This document shows positions 17,976-27,665 of a DNA stretch of 64,000 nt, one piece after another. Location of the stretch: positions 868,001 to 932,000 of the forward strand of contig NZ_UGTA01000001.1 of NCBI RefSeq assembly GCF_900454895.1, given 5' to 3'. This stretch comes from Phocoenobacter uteri (lineage in GTDB: Bacteria; Pseudomonadota; Gammaproteobacteria; Enterobacterales; Pasteurellaceae). Within the stretch, counting starts at the first letter, position 1, and each line of letters starts with the position of its first letter. The position numbers and the translations under genes were made by a program. A model generated the notes under the pieces. It saw nothing but the letters and a program-made list of their open reading frames with translations. It did not search any database and was not told where the DNA came from.

Positions 17976-19688
17976 ATGTTTAAATACTTTCAACAACGTG
18001 CCGAGACAATTTCCCCAAAAATTACTTGGGGACATTGGTTTGCATTATTTAATATCGGGCTTGGCTTAATTATCGCCTCTCGCTATGCCTTTAATGCTGA
18101 CTGGCCAAATACTTTATTTGGTAAGCTCTATTTTTTTATTAGTTTATTCGGGCATTTTAGTTTTATTATATTCGCTGTTTATGTGCTGTTACTTTTTCCA
18201 TTAAGTTTCATCATTAAAAATCAGCGAGCTTTTCGTGCAGTATCGGTCGTTGTGGCAACAATAGGAATGAGCATTCTTCTTATTGATACTGAAGTATTTA
18301 AAACTCTCTATCTACATTTATCCCCTTTGGTCTGGAAACTCTTTATTAGCCCTAAGGGATTTGATTTTTTTAGTCATTGGCAATTTATTATTCCAATTTT
18401 TGCGATTCTGCTTTTTGAAATCGCAAGTGCTTATTGGGTATGGCATAAATTACGCCGCTTCGGTCGTCAAAAGTGGGGGAAATTTGTTGCAGTTTTCTTC
18501 ATCACTTGCTTTATGGCAACACATTTATTTTATGCTTGGGCTGATATTATGTTATATCGCCCAATTACCGCTCAAAAAGCAAACTATCCTCTTTCTTACC
18601 CAATGACGGCAAAAACCTTCTTTGAAAAACACGGATTAGCGAATCGTTCAATATTAGAACAACAAGTTAAACAGCGTGGGCATTCTGATGCATTTTATTT
18701 GGACTATCCAAAACACGCATTAGAAATGAAAGAACCACAGCAGAAAGTTAATTTTGTCATTATCAATATTTCAAATTTAACTAATCAGGTTATTTCTGCG
18801 GAGAAAATGCCTAACCTGTTTGAAATTAGTCAAAAATCTCTGAACTTCACACAACATTACACTGCTGGTGATACCAAAATAGCAAGCACTGTCAATTTAT
18901 TCTATGGTTTAACAGGGCAATATGTAGATTCTATTTTGAATGAACATAAAGCCTCGCCGTTAATCACAACGTTGCAGCACCATCAATATAAATTAGGGGC
19001 TTTTTCAGCAAATGGATTTAAAGAGCCGATCTATCACCAAGCTTTATTTAATGATAAAAACGTGTTTAATAAGCAAAATCTGTATCCAACGGACTCAAAT
19101 TATCAAGCAATACAGAAATGGCAGCAATGGTTTGTAAATAACCACTCAACGCCTTTCTTCAGCTATTTAGATTTAAACTTAGCTCAGTCAACACAGTCAT
19201 TAGATAAGCAAATCGCTCAAATATGGCAAACCTTAGAACAGCAAGAATTATTGCAAAATACGCTTGTCATCATCACATCTGATATAAATAAAACGAACAG
19301 AACCAATAATTCGTTTGAAAAATTGCGTACTCACATACCAATGATGATTTACTGGCAAGAAAAAAGCCAATATTATCAACAGCTATCAAGCAACTTAGAT
19401 ATAATGCCAACATTGCTGAATGAGTTTTTAGGTGTTAAAAATCCGATTTCTGACTACGCTCAAGGAATCAACCTAATGAAAGATAATGATCGCAAATGGC
19501 TATTAAGTGCAAATCATCACTGGCGAGTAGCAATTATGCCAACCAATGAACAATTCCAACTCAGACCAAGTAAAGGCTCATTTAGATATTTTGATGCACA
19601 AGGCAAAAAACAGAATGTTGAACCACCACTTAATCTGTTTTTACAACTTATCCTTGATAGCAATCAATTTATAGAAAAACAACACTAA
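17976..19688 (+). CDS. yejM: Inner-membrane LPS regulator YejM (PbgA/LapC)
   Basis: A 570-residue protein, close in length to E. coli YejM (586). About five transmembrane segments fill the first 190 residues (DUF3413), then comes a periplasmic domain with the sulfatase/alkaline-phosphatase fold (from about 255). In enterics it senses periplasmic LPS and restrains LapB, thereby stabilising LpxC and setting LPS output. It is an essential or near-essential gene there. LapB is also in this window (40756-41949). An uptake signal follows the stop codon. Confidence 0.9.
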   Translation: MFKYFQQRAETISPKITWGHWFALFNIGLGLIIASRYAFNADWPNTLFGKLYFFISLFGHFSFIIFAVYVLLLFPLSFIIKNQRAFRAVSVVVATIGMSILLIDTEVFKTLYLHLSPLVWKLFISPKGFDFFSHWQFIIPIFAILLFEIASAYWVWHKLRRFGRQKWGKFVAVFFITCFMATHLFYAWADIMLYRPITAQKANYPLSYPMTAKTFFEKHGLANRSILEQQVKQRGHSDAFYLDYPKHALEMKEPQQKVNFVIINISNLTNQVISAEKMPNLFEISQKSLNFTQHYTAGDTKIASTVNLFYGLTGQYVDSILNEHKASPLITTLQHHQYKLGAFSANGFKEPIYHQALFNDKNVFNKQNLYPTDSNYQAIQKWQQWFVNNHSTPFFSYLDLNLAQSTQSLDKQIAQIWQTLEQQELLQNTLVIITSDINKTNRTNNSFEKLRTHIPMMIYWQEKSQYYQQLSSNLDIMPTLLNEFLGVKNPISDYAQGINLMKDNDRKWLLSANHHWRVAIMPTNEQFQLRPSKGSFRYFDAQGKKQNVEPPLNLFLQLILDSNQFIEKQH

Positions 19689-19715
19689 TAAATTTGCAAA
19701 TTTTATTAAAAATAT

Positions 19716-19725
19716 GACCGCTTAT
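19716..19725 (-). repeat. DNA uptake signal sequence
   Basis: GACCGCTTAT preceded by AATTTGCAAATTTTATT, a full core plus arm between yejM and the Nif3-family gene. Confidence 0.65.
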
Positions 19726-19736
19726 AAGGAAAGTAA

Positions 19737-20507
19737 ATGTTACATAATTTAGAATTAGAACGTATTTTAGACTCAAAATTAGACAGTAATGCAATAAAAG
19801 ATTACGCCCCAAATGGTTTACAAGTTGAGGGGAAAACTGAAATTCGTAAAATTGTAACAGGTGTAACAGCAAGTTTACATCTTATCAATGAAGCAATTAA
19901 ACGTAATGCCGATGCTATTTTAGTACATCACGGTTATTTTTGGAAAAATGAATCCCCTTGCATTCGTGGAATGAAAGGTAAACGTATTAAACAATTACTA
20001 GTAAATGATATCAATCTATACGGTTATCACTTACCCGTTGATGTACACCCAGAACTAGGAAATAATGCCTTGCTCGCTAAACAGTTAGGCATTTCAAACT
20101 TACAAGGCTTAGAAGATACTACTTATTCTATTCCTGTTTATGGCGAATTAGAGACACCTATCTCAGCCGAAGAATTATCACAACGCATTGAAAAAGCATT
20201 AGGCAGAACACCAACGCTTTGTAATGATTTCATAGAAGAATATTCTCAAAAACAAATTAAAACTGTCGGAATTTGTACCGGTGGTGGACAAGATTATATT
20301 GATCTAGCTGCGTCAAAAGGCTTAGATGCTTTCATCTCAGGGGAAATTTCAGAAAGAACGCATCACAGTGCTTGTGAACAAGGCATTTACTATTTTGCAG
20401 CAGGACACCACGCCACAGAAAGAGATGGTATAAAAGCGGTTGGGCAATGGTTAGCAGATGAATATGGATTAGATGTGGAGTTTATTGATATTCCTAATCC
20501 AGCCTGA
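19737..20507 (+). CDS. Nif3-like dinuclear metal-centre protein (YbgI family)
   Basis: A 256-residue member of the NIF3/YbgI family (annotated as GTP cyclohydrolase 1 type 2 homologue). The family's metal ligands are visible: the His pair in LVHHGYFW (about 61-68) and the C-terminal GHHATERDG (about 221-229) with His and Glu. E. coli YbgI forms a hexameric ring with two metals per subunit. The true substrate is unsettled. RBS-like AAGGAAAG lies upstream of the ATG. A strong terminator follows. Confidence 0.9.
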   Translation: MLHNLELERILDSKLDSNAIKDYAPNGLQVEGKTEIRKIVTGVTASLHLINEAIKRNADAILVHHGYFWKNESPCIRGMKGKRIKQLLVNDINLYGYHLPVDVHPELGNNALLAKQLGISNLQGLEDTTYSIPVYGELETPISAEELSQRIEKALGRTPTLCNDFIEEYSQKQIKTVGICTGGGQDYIDLAASKGLDAFISGEISERTHHSACEQGIYYFAAGHHATERDGIKAVGQWLADEYGLDVEFIDIPNPA

Positions 20508-20526
20508 TTTTTTAATACTTAAATAC

Positions 20527-20560
20527 AAAAACACCAAACTTTTTAGCTTGGTGTTTTTTC
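20527..20560. terminator. Intrinsic terminator (nif3-like / tmaR)
   Basis: AACACCAA (20530-20537) pairs with TTGGTGTT (20548-20555), followed by a T run; A residues on the left give a T run on the minus strand. It lies between convergent genes and could serve both. Confidence 0.75.
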
Positions 20561-20581
20561 TTTATTTAAAATCAGTTTTTA

Positions 20582-20917
20582 TTACTTTTCAGCATCTTTT
20601 ACTGGTTTTTTACCTGCGTGTACCGCCATTTTTTGACGAATAATACGACGCTCTTTCGAAAGCTCAGCGTTACGAATAGTAATATCATCAACACGGCTTT
20701 CATAATCATCTCTCATATGTGCAATGATTGCTCGAATTTCCTCAACAGTCATTGTATCTGTAATATACTGATTTAAGTTATCAAGTAATAAAACACGTTT
20801 TCTATTATCACGAATTTTACGATCATTTTCTGCTGTTTCACGTAACAATTTGTTTTTTAAACGATATAAATGTACGTAGTCAAGCATATCTTGAAAAGAT
20901 TGTGTTTGTTTTCCCAT
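20582..20917 (-). CDS. tmaR: PTS system regulator TmaR (YeeX, DUF496)
   Basis: A 111-residue, highly charged helical protein. The family core [16 protein letters not shown]....[23 protein letters not shown] is intact. In E. coli TmaR clusters at one pole and holds PTS enzyme I there, controlling sugar uptake. Cytoplasmic, coiled-coil in character. RBS GGAGCA lies upstream. Monocistronic here. Confidence 0.9.
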   Translation of the reverse strand: MGKQTQSFQDMLDYVHLYRLKNKLLRETAENDRKIRDNRKRVLLLDNLNQYITDTMTVEEIRAIIAHMRDDYESRVDDITIRNAELSKERRIIRQKMAVHAGKKPVKDAEK

Positions 20918-21062
20918 AATAAAGTGCTCCTATAAAATATTAAAATTAAACTGCGTAAATCCTAGAACTTTTGATGCAATTCGTCAAAGTATTTTTACAA
21001 ACTAATTGATTTAATTTTAAAAAATATGATTTAGCTCACAAATTAAAAATTTTTTTCTAACA

Positions 21063-22355
21063 TTAGTTATCTTTTTTAATCGAAACTAACAACTGATCCA
21101 CTTTAAAATTATCAGTATCTATGATTTCAAACTTGTATTTATCCCACAACACAAAATCCGTTTTCTTTGGAATTTTACGTAGCATATACATCATAAAACC
21201 ACCGATAGTTTCATAGTTTTCAGTCTCAGGAAATTTTTCAATATCCAATGCACGCATTACATCTTCCAATGGCGTGACTCCATCAATCAACCAAGAACTC
21301 TCATCACGTTTGATAATCTGCTCTTCCTCACTCGAAACAAGCTCACCCATGACAATACTCATCACATCGTTTAAGGTTACAATACCCACAACTAATGCAT
21401 ATTCATTTACAACAACTGCAAAATCCTCACCAGATAACTTAAATTGCTCTAACACCTCATATAATGACAAAGTATCAGGAATAAATAACGCATTGCGTAA
21501 CACTTGTTGATCCGTTAATTTTACCTCTTTGTCTTGCAAGTACAATGTCAATAAATGATGACTCTCTACATAACCCAATGTTTTGTCAATTCCTTTCTCA
21601 TCACACACTAACAATTTAGAATGAGAATTTGCCTTAATCGTCGCTAATACTTGCTCCTTCCCAAAAGAACGATTTAAAAATACAATATTTTCACGCATTG
21701 TCATCGCAGAAGTCACCGTACGTTCCTGCATATCAAAAATATTCTCAATTAAATAATGCTCTTGAACCTTTAATAATCCCGCCTTAGCCCCAGCATCAAC
21801 CACCGCAAAAAGATCTTCTGATGTCATATTATCATCCCGAATCGTTGAAATCCTGAACAAACGGAAAAATGTATTTGCGATGTAGTCACATACCCAAACT
21901 AGTGGTTTAAAAATTACAATACATAGCAGAAGAATATTAACAGTAAACACAGCTACTTTTTCAGGATAAATAATAGCAAAACGCTTAGGGATTAAATCAG
22001 CAAATAAAACAAAAGAAATAGTTACAATTAAAAAAGAGAGCCAAGAACTAACATTTTCCATTCCACTAATATGATGATAAGGTCTAAACACTTCATACAG
22101 ATATGGACTAATTGCACCTTCTCCAATAATACCAGCTAAAATCGCTACCATATTAAGAAAAATTTGCACCACTGTAATAAAATGACCAGGATGCTTTTGT
22201 AGCTTTAACACTTGCGAAGCTTTTTTATTTCCTTTATCCGCAAGATCTTGCAATTTTAATTTTCTTGCCGCTGCTAAAGCTATCTCTGATGACGAAACTA
22301 TTGCACTGATGACTATCAGCACAATAAGACTTAACATTGCTTCAAATAAACTCAT
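21063..22355 (-). CDS. ytfL: YtfL/PaeA family membrane protein (CNNM/CorC type)
   Basis: 430 residues: an N-terminal DUF21 (CNNM) membrane domain with about four helices up to residue 160 including SSSEIALAAARK near the start, a pair of CBS domains (about 205-330), then a C-terminal CorC_HlyC domain. The order and long stretches (DDVMRALDI, ENYETIGGFMMYMLRKIPK) match E. coli YtfL closely. In Salmonella and E. coli this protein (PaeA) is implicated in export of cadaverine and putrescine. Here it follows nspC, a polyamine biosynthesis gene, by 28 bp, which supports a polyamine role. Older databases call the family hemolysin, which is misleading. Confidence 0.85.
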   Translation of the reverse strand: MSLFEAMLSLIVLIVISAIVSSSEIALAAARKLKLQDLADKGNKKASQVLKLQKHPGHFITVVQIFLNMVAILAGIIGEGAISPYLYEVFRPYHHISGMENVSSWLSFLIVTISFVLFADLIPKRFAIIYPEKVAVFTVNILLLCIVIFKPLVWVCDYIANTFFRLFRISTIRDDNMTSEDLFAVVDAGAKAGLLKVQEHYLIENIFDMQERTVTSAMTMRENIVFLNRSFGKEQVLATIKANSHSKLLVCDEKGIDKTLGYVESHHLLTLYLQDKEVKLTDQQVLRNALFIPDTLSLYEVLEQFKLSGEDFAVVVNEYALVVGIVTLNDVMSIVMGELVSSEEEQIIKRDESSWLIDGVTPLEDVMRALDIEKFPETENYETIGGFMMYMLRKIPKKTDFVLWDKYKFEIIDTDNFKVDQLLVSIKKDN

Positions 22356-22383
22356 TGCTATTTACTCTCTATAAATTAAGGAA

Positions 22384-23499
22384 TTACGACAAACTCTCTA
22401 CATAATCCTGATACCCAAACTGTTTAACCAATCTCACCGTTCCATCCAGCTCTTTAATGGCAATAGACGGCATATTTACACCATTAAACCAGTTCTTTTT
22501 AACCATTGAATAACCTGCCGTATCACAAAATGACACTCGATCACCAATTTGTAGCGGTTTTTCAAATTTATATTCACCAAAAATATCGCCCGCTAGGCAA
22601 GATTTTCCACACACTAAATATTGATAATCTCCTTTTCCGTGAAACTCATCTTCTAACAAACGAGCTTCACTGCGATAGATCAACAGATCCAATAAATGAG
22701 CTTCGATTGAGCTATCCACAATCACATAATCTTTCTCATTTTTGCCAATATCCAAAACAGTCGTTTCAAAACTACAACTTAATGTAATTGAGGCTTCACC
22801 TGGTTCTAAATAAACCTGAATGCCAAAAGTGTCTGAAAATTGTTTTAAACGATCCGCAAATTGATCGATTGGGTAATCTTTGCCAGTAAAATGAATTCCG
22901 CCCCCAAGACTGACCCAATCCACTTGATGTAATACTTCACCAAAGGTGTTTTCAATATGAGTTAGCATTTCATCAAATTTCTCAAAACTTGGATTTTCGC
23001 AATTATTATGGAACATAAAACCATTGATAAGCGGTAAGATTTTTTTGATTTTTTGCAAATCCCATTCACCTAATCGGCTATAAGGACGAGCGGGATCAGC
23101 AAGTAAAAAACTAGATGTACTGACTCGTGGATTGACTCGTAAACCACGTTGAATATTTTTTGCGTTATCTTTGTAGCGTTTTAATTGATTGATTGAGTTA
23201 AAAATAATTTTATCTGCATTTGCTACCACTTCATCAATTTCATCTGGGCTGTACGCCACGCTGTAAGCGTGAGTTTCTCCGCCAAATTTTTCTTTACCAA
23301 GTTTGACTTCATAAAGTGATGATGAAGTCGTCCCTGCCATATATTGATTCATAAAATCAAACACCGACCAACTTGCAAAACATTTTAATGCTAATAAGGC
23401 TTTTGCCCCTGATTTTTGTTGCACATACGCAATTTTTTCCATATTGCGTTGTAGTTTTGATTTATCAATTAAATAGTAAGGGGTTTGTAGTTGTTCCAT
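22384..23499 (-). CDS. nspC: Carboxynorspermidine decarboxylase NspC
   Basis: 371 residues, a PLP-dependent decarboxylase of the alanine-racemase-fold (Orn/DAP/Arg) group. It makes norspermidine or spermidine from the carboxylated precursor. The likely PLP lysine is Lys39 in ALLALKC. MFHNNCEN and SLGGGIHF form the cofactor region, and CDTAGYSM lies near the C-terminus. The partner carboxynorspermidine synthase is not in the window. RBS AAAGGAAT precedes the ATG. It heads a two-gene unit with ytfL. Confidence 0.9.
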   Translation of the reverse strand: MEQLQTPYYLIDKSKLQRNMEKIAYVQQKSGAKALLALKCFASWSVFDFMNQYMAGTTSSSLYEVKLGKEKFGGETHAYSVAYSPDEIDEVVANADKIIFNSINQLKRYKDNAKNIQRGLRVNPRVSTSSFLLADPARPYSRLGEWDLQKIKKILPLINGFMFHNNCENPSFEKFDEMLTHIENTFGEVLHQVDWVSLGGGIHFTGKDYPIDQFADRLKQFSDTFGIQVYLEPGEASITLSCSFETTVLDIGKNEKDYVIVDSSIEAHLLDLLIYRSEARLLEDEFHGKGDYQYLVCGKSCLAGDIFGEYKFEKPLQIGDRVSFCDTAGYSMVKKNWFNGVNMPSIAIKELDGTVRLVKQFGYQDYVESLS

Positions 23500-23541
23500 T
23501 TTTATTCCTTTAAATTTATATATTTTTTTATTATAACTAAT

Positions 23542-23778
23542 TTAGTTGTGATGATAATAGGATTTAAAAAACCCATTTAAAAAGAATCTAACTAGAATAT
23601 TTTTAAATGGGCTTTCACCTTTTAAGACTGCTTTTCGGTGTTTTTCATTACGCTGATAGCTTCCCTTTCCTTTTTTACTTTTAACTATTCGTGTTCTAAA
23701 TAATGGATCAGTGACCATTGCTTTAATCACACTCTCTTTTATTTCACCACGTTGATGGTTATAGTTTAATTTAGCCAT
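23542..23778 (-). CDS. arfA: Alternative ribosome-rescue factor A, made from a non-stop mRNA
   Basis: A 78-codon frame whose first 50 residues match ArfA: NHQRGEIK, AMVTDPLFR.R, KKGKGSY.R. ArfA rescues ribosomes stalled on messages lacking a stop codon by recruiting release factor 2, backing up tmRNA. An intrinsic terminator (23566-23611) lies inside the frame, from codon 56 to about 71, upstream of the TAA. Most transcripts should therefore end without a stop codon, so the protein accumulates only when tmRNA is failing. This is the regulation known for proteobacterial arfA genes. RBS AAGGAG precedes the ATG. Confidence 0.88.
   Translation of the reverse strand: MAKLNYNHQRGEIKESVIKAMVTDPLFRTRIVKSKKGKGSYQRNEKHRKAVLKGESPFKNILVRFFLNGFFKSYYHHN
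23566..23611 (-). terminator. Intragenic terminator inside arfA
   Basis: On the minus strand CCCATTTAAAAA (23611-23600) pairs perfectly with TTTTTAAATGGG (23583-23572) across a 16-base loop and is followed by six Ts. The hairpin lies upstream of the arfA stop codon, so transcription ends within the coding sequence. Confidence 0.85.
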
Positions 23779-23863
23779 TTTTACTCCTTAAATTACATTT
23801 TAAATTGACTAACATTGCTTAATCTAGTATATCACAATCAAAAAAACGTTTATAATACAAATT

Positions 23864-23873
23864 ACAAGCGGTT
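23864..23873 (+). repeat. DNA uptake signal sequence
   Basis: ACAAGCGGTT, 9 of 10 to the A. pleuropneumoniae-type core, lies upstream of the methyltransferase gene and is followed by an AT-rich arm. Confidence 0.6.
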
Positions 23874-23909
23874 ATATTAAACCATAATTTTACAAAATGT
23901 GAGGATTTT

Positions 23910-24677
23910 ATGGAAATGGAAAAAGAAAAAATGGGATATGACTTTTTAGCTCGTTTAGGTAAAACGCATTTACGCCCTGGCGGTCGAGTAGCAAATGAAT
24001 GGTTAATTGCAAATGGTGATTTTAATAAAGACAAAAAAGTATTGAATATTGCGTGTAACAATGGTGATACAGCAATTCAATTGGCCACAAAGTTTGGTTG
24101 CCATATCACAGCGATTGATTTAGACGAAACCACATTAGAAAAAGCACGTCATAATGCCACTGAACATAAGCAAATCACAGAGTTAATTGAATTTGTACAA
24201 GGCGACATTATTCAACTGCCTTTTAAAGATAATCAATTCGATATTATCGTGAATGATGTAATGCTAACCTTATTGCCTGCTGAAATGAAACAACAAGCTT
24301 TAACGGAATATCAGCGAGTTCTAAAACCAAATGGTCTATTACTTACACACGATATTATGCTGGAAGCTAAAAATGAAGCGGATGATGTTATTACGGAGTT
24401 GGAAGAGGTGATTAACGCAACGATTGCCCCTTTAACAAAATCAGAATGGAAAGATACCTTCAAACAATCTGGTTTTCGTAATGTAGAAACCTTTTCTGGC
24501 GAAATTTCGTTAATTTCTCCAAAAGGATTGATCGATTATAAAGGTTTAGCTGGGGTGTTAAAAATTATGGGCAGTGCCTTAAAAAGTAAGAATCACACCT
24601 CTTTTATTAAAATGCTAAAAGCATTCCGTGATGCTGAAAATACATTAGAGTTTATTGCAATTTGTAGTCAAAAATAA
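23910..24677 (+). CDS. SAM-dependent class I methyltransferase
   Basis: A 255-residue Rossmann-fold methyltransferase. The SAM-binding motif I is [10 protein letters not shown] (44-53), with the acidic end of strand 2 at IDLDE, and a post-motif [12 protein letters not shown]. This is the methyltransf_11 group, like several UbiE-like proteins, but the substrate is not predictable. A conserved Pasteurellaceae gene by my recognition of the N-terminal [26 protein letters not shown] lies before the ATG. perM follows 19 bp downstream and may be co-transcribed. Confidence 0.8.
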   Translation: MEMEKEKMGYDFLARLGKTHLRPGGRVANEWLIANGDFNKDKKVLNIACNNGDTAIQLATKFGCHITAIDLDETTLEKARHNATEHKQITELIEFVQGDIIQLPFKDNQFDIIVNDVMLTLLPAEMKQQALTEYQRVLKPNGLLLTHDIMLEAKNEADDVITELEEVINATIAPLTKSEWKDTFKQSGFRNVETFSGEISLISPKGLIDYKGLAGVLKIMGSALKSKNHTSFIKMLKAFRDAENTLEFIAICSQK

Positions 24678-24696
24678 TTTTAAAAAGGATACCTTT

Positions 24697-25749
24697 ATGT
24701 TTGATATGTTACAAAATTGGTACAAAAAGAAATTTTCCGACCCACAAACAGCCGTCTTGCTAGGTATCCTTTTTATTGGCTTTAGTATTATCTATTTTTT
24801 TAGTGATTTACTCATGCCATTACTCGTTGCAATCGTTTTTGCCTATCTACTTGAATGGCCGATCCATTTTCTCGTACAACGTTTTAAACTTCCTCGTGTG
24901 TTTAGTTTAATGATTGTATTAGGCACATTTATTTCATTACTGATCCTCCTATTTGTTGGTCTATTACCAAAACTTTGGAACCAAACCACGACATTCTTAA
25001 AAGATTTACCTTCTATGTTAAATTCTTTAAATGAGTGGTTGCAAACGCTACCTGAACACTATCCAGATTTAATTAGTTATGCAATGCTTGACTCAATGAT
25101 GACCTCGCTACAACAAAAAATATTAAGTTTTGGCGACTCATTACTCACATTATCTCTCAACTCAATTATCAGCATTGTAGGGATTGGTATTTACTCGTTC
25201 TTAGTACCGCTAATGGTATTCTTTTTGCTTAAAGATAAAAATCTTTTCGTACAATCTTTTCTAAGATTTATGCCTAAAGATCGTAATCTTGCAACACGAG
25301 TTTGGACTGAAATGCAATTACAAATTGCAAATTATATTCGTGGTAAATTCCTTGAAATCTTGATCGTAAGTTTTGTAACTTATTTCATTTTATTAGGATT
25401 TGGGCTACGCTACCCTTTATTACTCTCAGTGGCAGCTGGATTATCTGTTTTAGTGCCTTATATTGGTGCAGTATTAGTCACTATACCTATCGCACTTGTT
25501 GCATTATTTCAATTCGGTCTATCGCCTGATTTCTATTATCTTTTACTTGCCTTTGCTATCAGTCAATTACTAGATGGTAATCTTGTCGTTCCTTTCCTAT
25601 TCTCAGAAGCAGTCAATTTGCACCCACTGACTATTATTATCGCAGTGATTATCTTTGGAGGATTATGGGGATTATGGGGTGTATTCTTTGCGATCCCTCT
25701 TGCTACCCTTGTTAAAGCAGTAATCAACGCGTTACCAGAAGTAGAATAA
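24697..25749 (+). CDS. perM: PerM / AI-2E family transporter
   Basis: A 350-residue polytopic inner-membrane protein. I start it at the ATG 24697, which has AAAGGAT upstream and gives the family N-terminus [16 protein letters not shown]; an in-frame ATG 42 bases earlier overlaps the preceding gene. It is strongly similar to E. coli PerM, e.g. [30 protein letters not shown] and [21 protein letters not shown] near the C-terminus. The family includes autoinducer-2 exporters and sodium/proton antiporters. The substrate of PerM is unknown. Confidence 0.88.
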   Translation: MFDMLQNWYKKKFSDPQTAVLLGILFIGFSIIYFFSDLLMPLLVAIVFAYLLEWPIHFLVQRFKLPRVFSLMIVLGTFISLLILLFVGLLPKLWNQTTTFLKDLPSMLNSLNEWLQTLPEHYPDLISYAMLDSMMTSLQQKILSFGDSLLTLSLNSIISIVGIGIYSFLVPLMVFFLLKDKNLFVQSFLRFMPKDRNLATRVWTEMQLQIANYIRGKFLEILIVSFVTYFILLGFGLRYPLLLSVAAGLSVLVPYIGAVLVTIPIALVALFQFGLSPDFYYLLLAFAISQLLDGNLVVPFLFSEAVNLHPLTIIIAVIIFGGLWGLWGVFFAIPLATLVKAVINALPEVE

Positions 25750-25756
25750 AAAGCAT

Positions 25757-25787
25757 AAAAAAACCCGATACCAAGTGGGGTATCGGG
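25757..25787 (-). terminator. Intrinsic terminator of fadD
   Basis: CCCGATACC (25764-25772) and GGTATCGGG (25779-25787) form a perfect 9-bp GC-rich stem. On the minus strand it is followed by seven Ts, so it ends the fadD transcript. On the plus strand there is no T run. Confidence 0.75.
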
Positions 25788-25790
25788 AGA

Positions 25791-25862
25791 GGTCTTACTT
25801 AAGGATTATGAAAAACTCTACACTTAATCATCTAATTCAGCATATTGTCGTATAGTAAGACC
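25791..25862. repeat. Long inverted repeat enclosing a 15-codon reading frame
   Basis: GGTCTTACT (25791-25799) and AGTAAGACC (25854-25862) are perfect inverted repeats 54 bp apart. Between them an ATG at 25808, with AAGGAT just upstream, opens a 15-codon frame ending in TAG at 25853-25855, inside the right arm. It could be a small peptide gene or leader, or a structured RNA. No downstream plus-strand gene exists to be attenuated. Confidence 0.3.
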
Positions 25863-25898
25863 GAGCATTTTCTAATAAGTTCACAAAAATTTTATTTT

Positions 25899-27581
25899 TT
25901 ACGCATTTAATTTTGCAATTTCCTCGTCTCTTAGTACACGACGTAAAATTTTGCCTACGTTCGTTTTTGGTAATTCATCTCTAAACTCAATATCACGAGG
26001 AATTTTATAACCAGTCAAATGTTCACGGCAGTGCTTTTTCAATTCATCACGCGTTAAGCTTTCATCTTTCTTCGTCACATAAACTTTAATGCTCTCACCA
26101 GAACGTTCATTCGGAATACCCACCGCAACGACTTCATTTACTTTTGGATGCAATGCAACCACATCTTCAATTTCATTTGGATATACATTAAAACCTGACA
26201 CGATAATCATATCTTTTTTACGATCAACAATACGTAAATTCAGATCTTCGCCCATTTCAACGATATCACCCGTCGCAACCCAACCATCTTTAATTGAATC
26301 AGCGGTATCTTCTGGTCTGTTCCAATAACCTTTCATTACTTGTGGACCTTTAACCCAAAGCTCACCACGTTGCCCAAGTGGTGCATCATTTCCTTCATCA
26401 TCAACAATACGAATATCCGTATTTGGCATTGGCACACCAATTGAACCTGAATATTCTGTTGAGTCAATACGTGTCGCAGAAATTAGCGGCGAACACTCCG
26501 TCATCCCATAACCTTCAATAATGTGACACCCTGTGGTTTCATGCCAGCGTTTTGCAACAGAACGTTGAACCGCAGCACCGCCACCTACTGACATTTTTAA
26601 TTTTGAAAAATCCACTTCTTTAAAGTTTTCATTATTTAATAACGCATTAAATAAAGTATTAACCCCTGTTAAAGCAACAAAAGGATATTTTCTAAGCTCC
26701 TTAACAAAAGCTGGAATATCTCGTGGATTAGTAATCAACAATCCTGTCAAACCTAATTCAACGAACAGTAAACAGTTAATTGTTAAAGCAAAAACGTGAT
26801 ACATTGGTAGCGCAATGACACCCACATTTCCAGTTCCTGAACCTAATAATGGCTCACCCACCCATTTTGCTTGCATTAAGTTTGCAACGACATTTTTATG
26901 AGTAAGCATAGCCCCTTTTGCAACCCCTGTCGTACCACCGGTATATTGTAAAAAGGCTAAATCTTCTTTCTCGATCACAGGTTTGATATATTGACGATGT
27001 TTACCAATATTTAACGCTTCACGGAAAGTAACCGCGTGTGGTAATTTGTATTTTGGTACTAGTTTTTTAACATATTTAACCACAAAATTAACTAACGTAC
27101 GTTTCCCAAAAGAGAGTTGATCCCCCATTCTGGTTAAAATAACGTGTTCTATTGGTGTGTTAAATACTACTTTTTCAAGTGTTGCTGCAAAGTTTGATAC
27201 AATCACTATCGCTTTCGCACCACTATCATTTAACTGATGCTCTAATTCTCTTGGAGTATAAAGTGGATTGACATTAACCACCACTAAACCTGCTCTCAAT
27301 GCACCGAATAACGCTATTGGATATTGCAATAAATTTGGCATCATCAAGGCAACACGATCGCCTTTTTCTAAACGTAATTCATTTTGCAGATAAGCTGCAA
27401 AAGCACGGCTACGTTCTTCCAACTTACGAAAAGTTAAAACTTGCCCCATATTGATATAAGCAGGAATATCAGGATGTTTTCGCACTGCATTTTCAAACAT
27501 CTCTAGTAACGATTCATATTTATCAACATCAACAGTTTTTTCAGCCTGTGGCGGATAATTGTTGAACCAAATCTTATCCAT
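25899..27581 (-). CDS. fadD: Long-chain fatty acid-CoA ligase FadD
   Basis: A 560-residue acyl-adenylate-forming enzyme of length typical for FadD (561 in E. coli). The ATP-binding P-loop [12 protein letters not shown] is near residue 212, [11 protein letters not shown] is the second core motif, and TGDIVE, DRKKDMI and the C-terminal catalytic lysine motif [10 protein letters not shown] are present. It activates exogenous fatty acids at the inner face of the membrane for lipid synthesis or breakdown. It is monocistronic, with TTTCC-type ribosome site complement (AAGGAAAA) before the ATG and a strong terminator after. Confidence 0.93.
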   Translation of the reverse strand: MDKIWFNNYPPQAEKTVDVDKYESLLEMFENAVRKHPDIPAYINMGQVLTFRKLEERSRAFAAYLQNELRLEKGDRVALMMPNLLQYPIALFGALRAGLVVVNVNPLYTPRELEHQLNDSGAKAIVIVSNFAATLEKVVFNTPIEHVILTRMGDQLSFGKRTLVNFVVKYVKKLVPKYKLPHAVTFREALNIGKHRQYIKPVIEKEDLAFLQYTGGTTGVAKGAMLTHKNVVANLMQAKWVGEPLLGSGTGNVGVIALPMYHVFALTINCLLFVELGLTGLLITNPRDIPAFVKELRKYPFVALTGVNTLFNALLNNENFKEVDFSKLKMSVGGGAAVQRSVAKRWHETTGCHIIEGYGMTECSPLISATRIDSTEYSGSIGVPMPNTDIRIVDDEGNDAPLGQRGELWVKGPQVMKGYWNRPEDTADSIKDGWVATGDIVEMGEDLNLRIVDRKKDMIIVSGFNVYPNEIEDVVALHPKVNEVVAVGIPNERSGESIKVYVTKKDESLTRDELKKHCREHLTGYKIPRDIEFRDELPKTNVGKILRRVLRDEEIAKLNA

Positions 27582-27665
27582 TATTTTTTCCTTTATATTT
27601 CTTTATTATTTTTTAATGACAATTTGTTATTTTACAATATTTACACTGAATTTTCATTCATAAAT

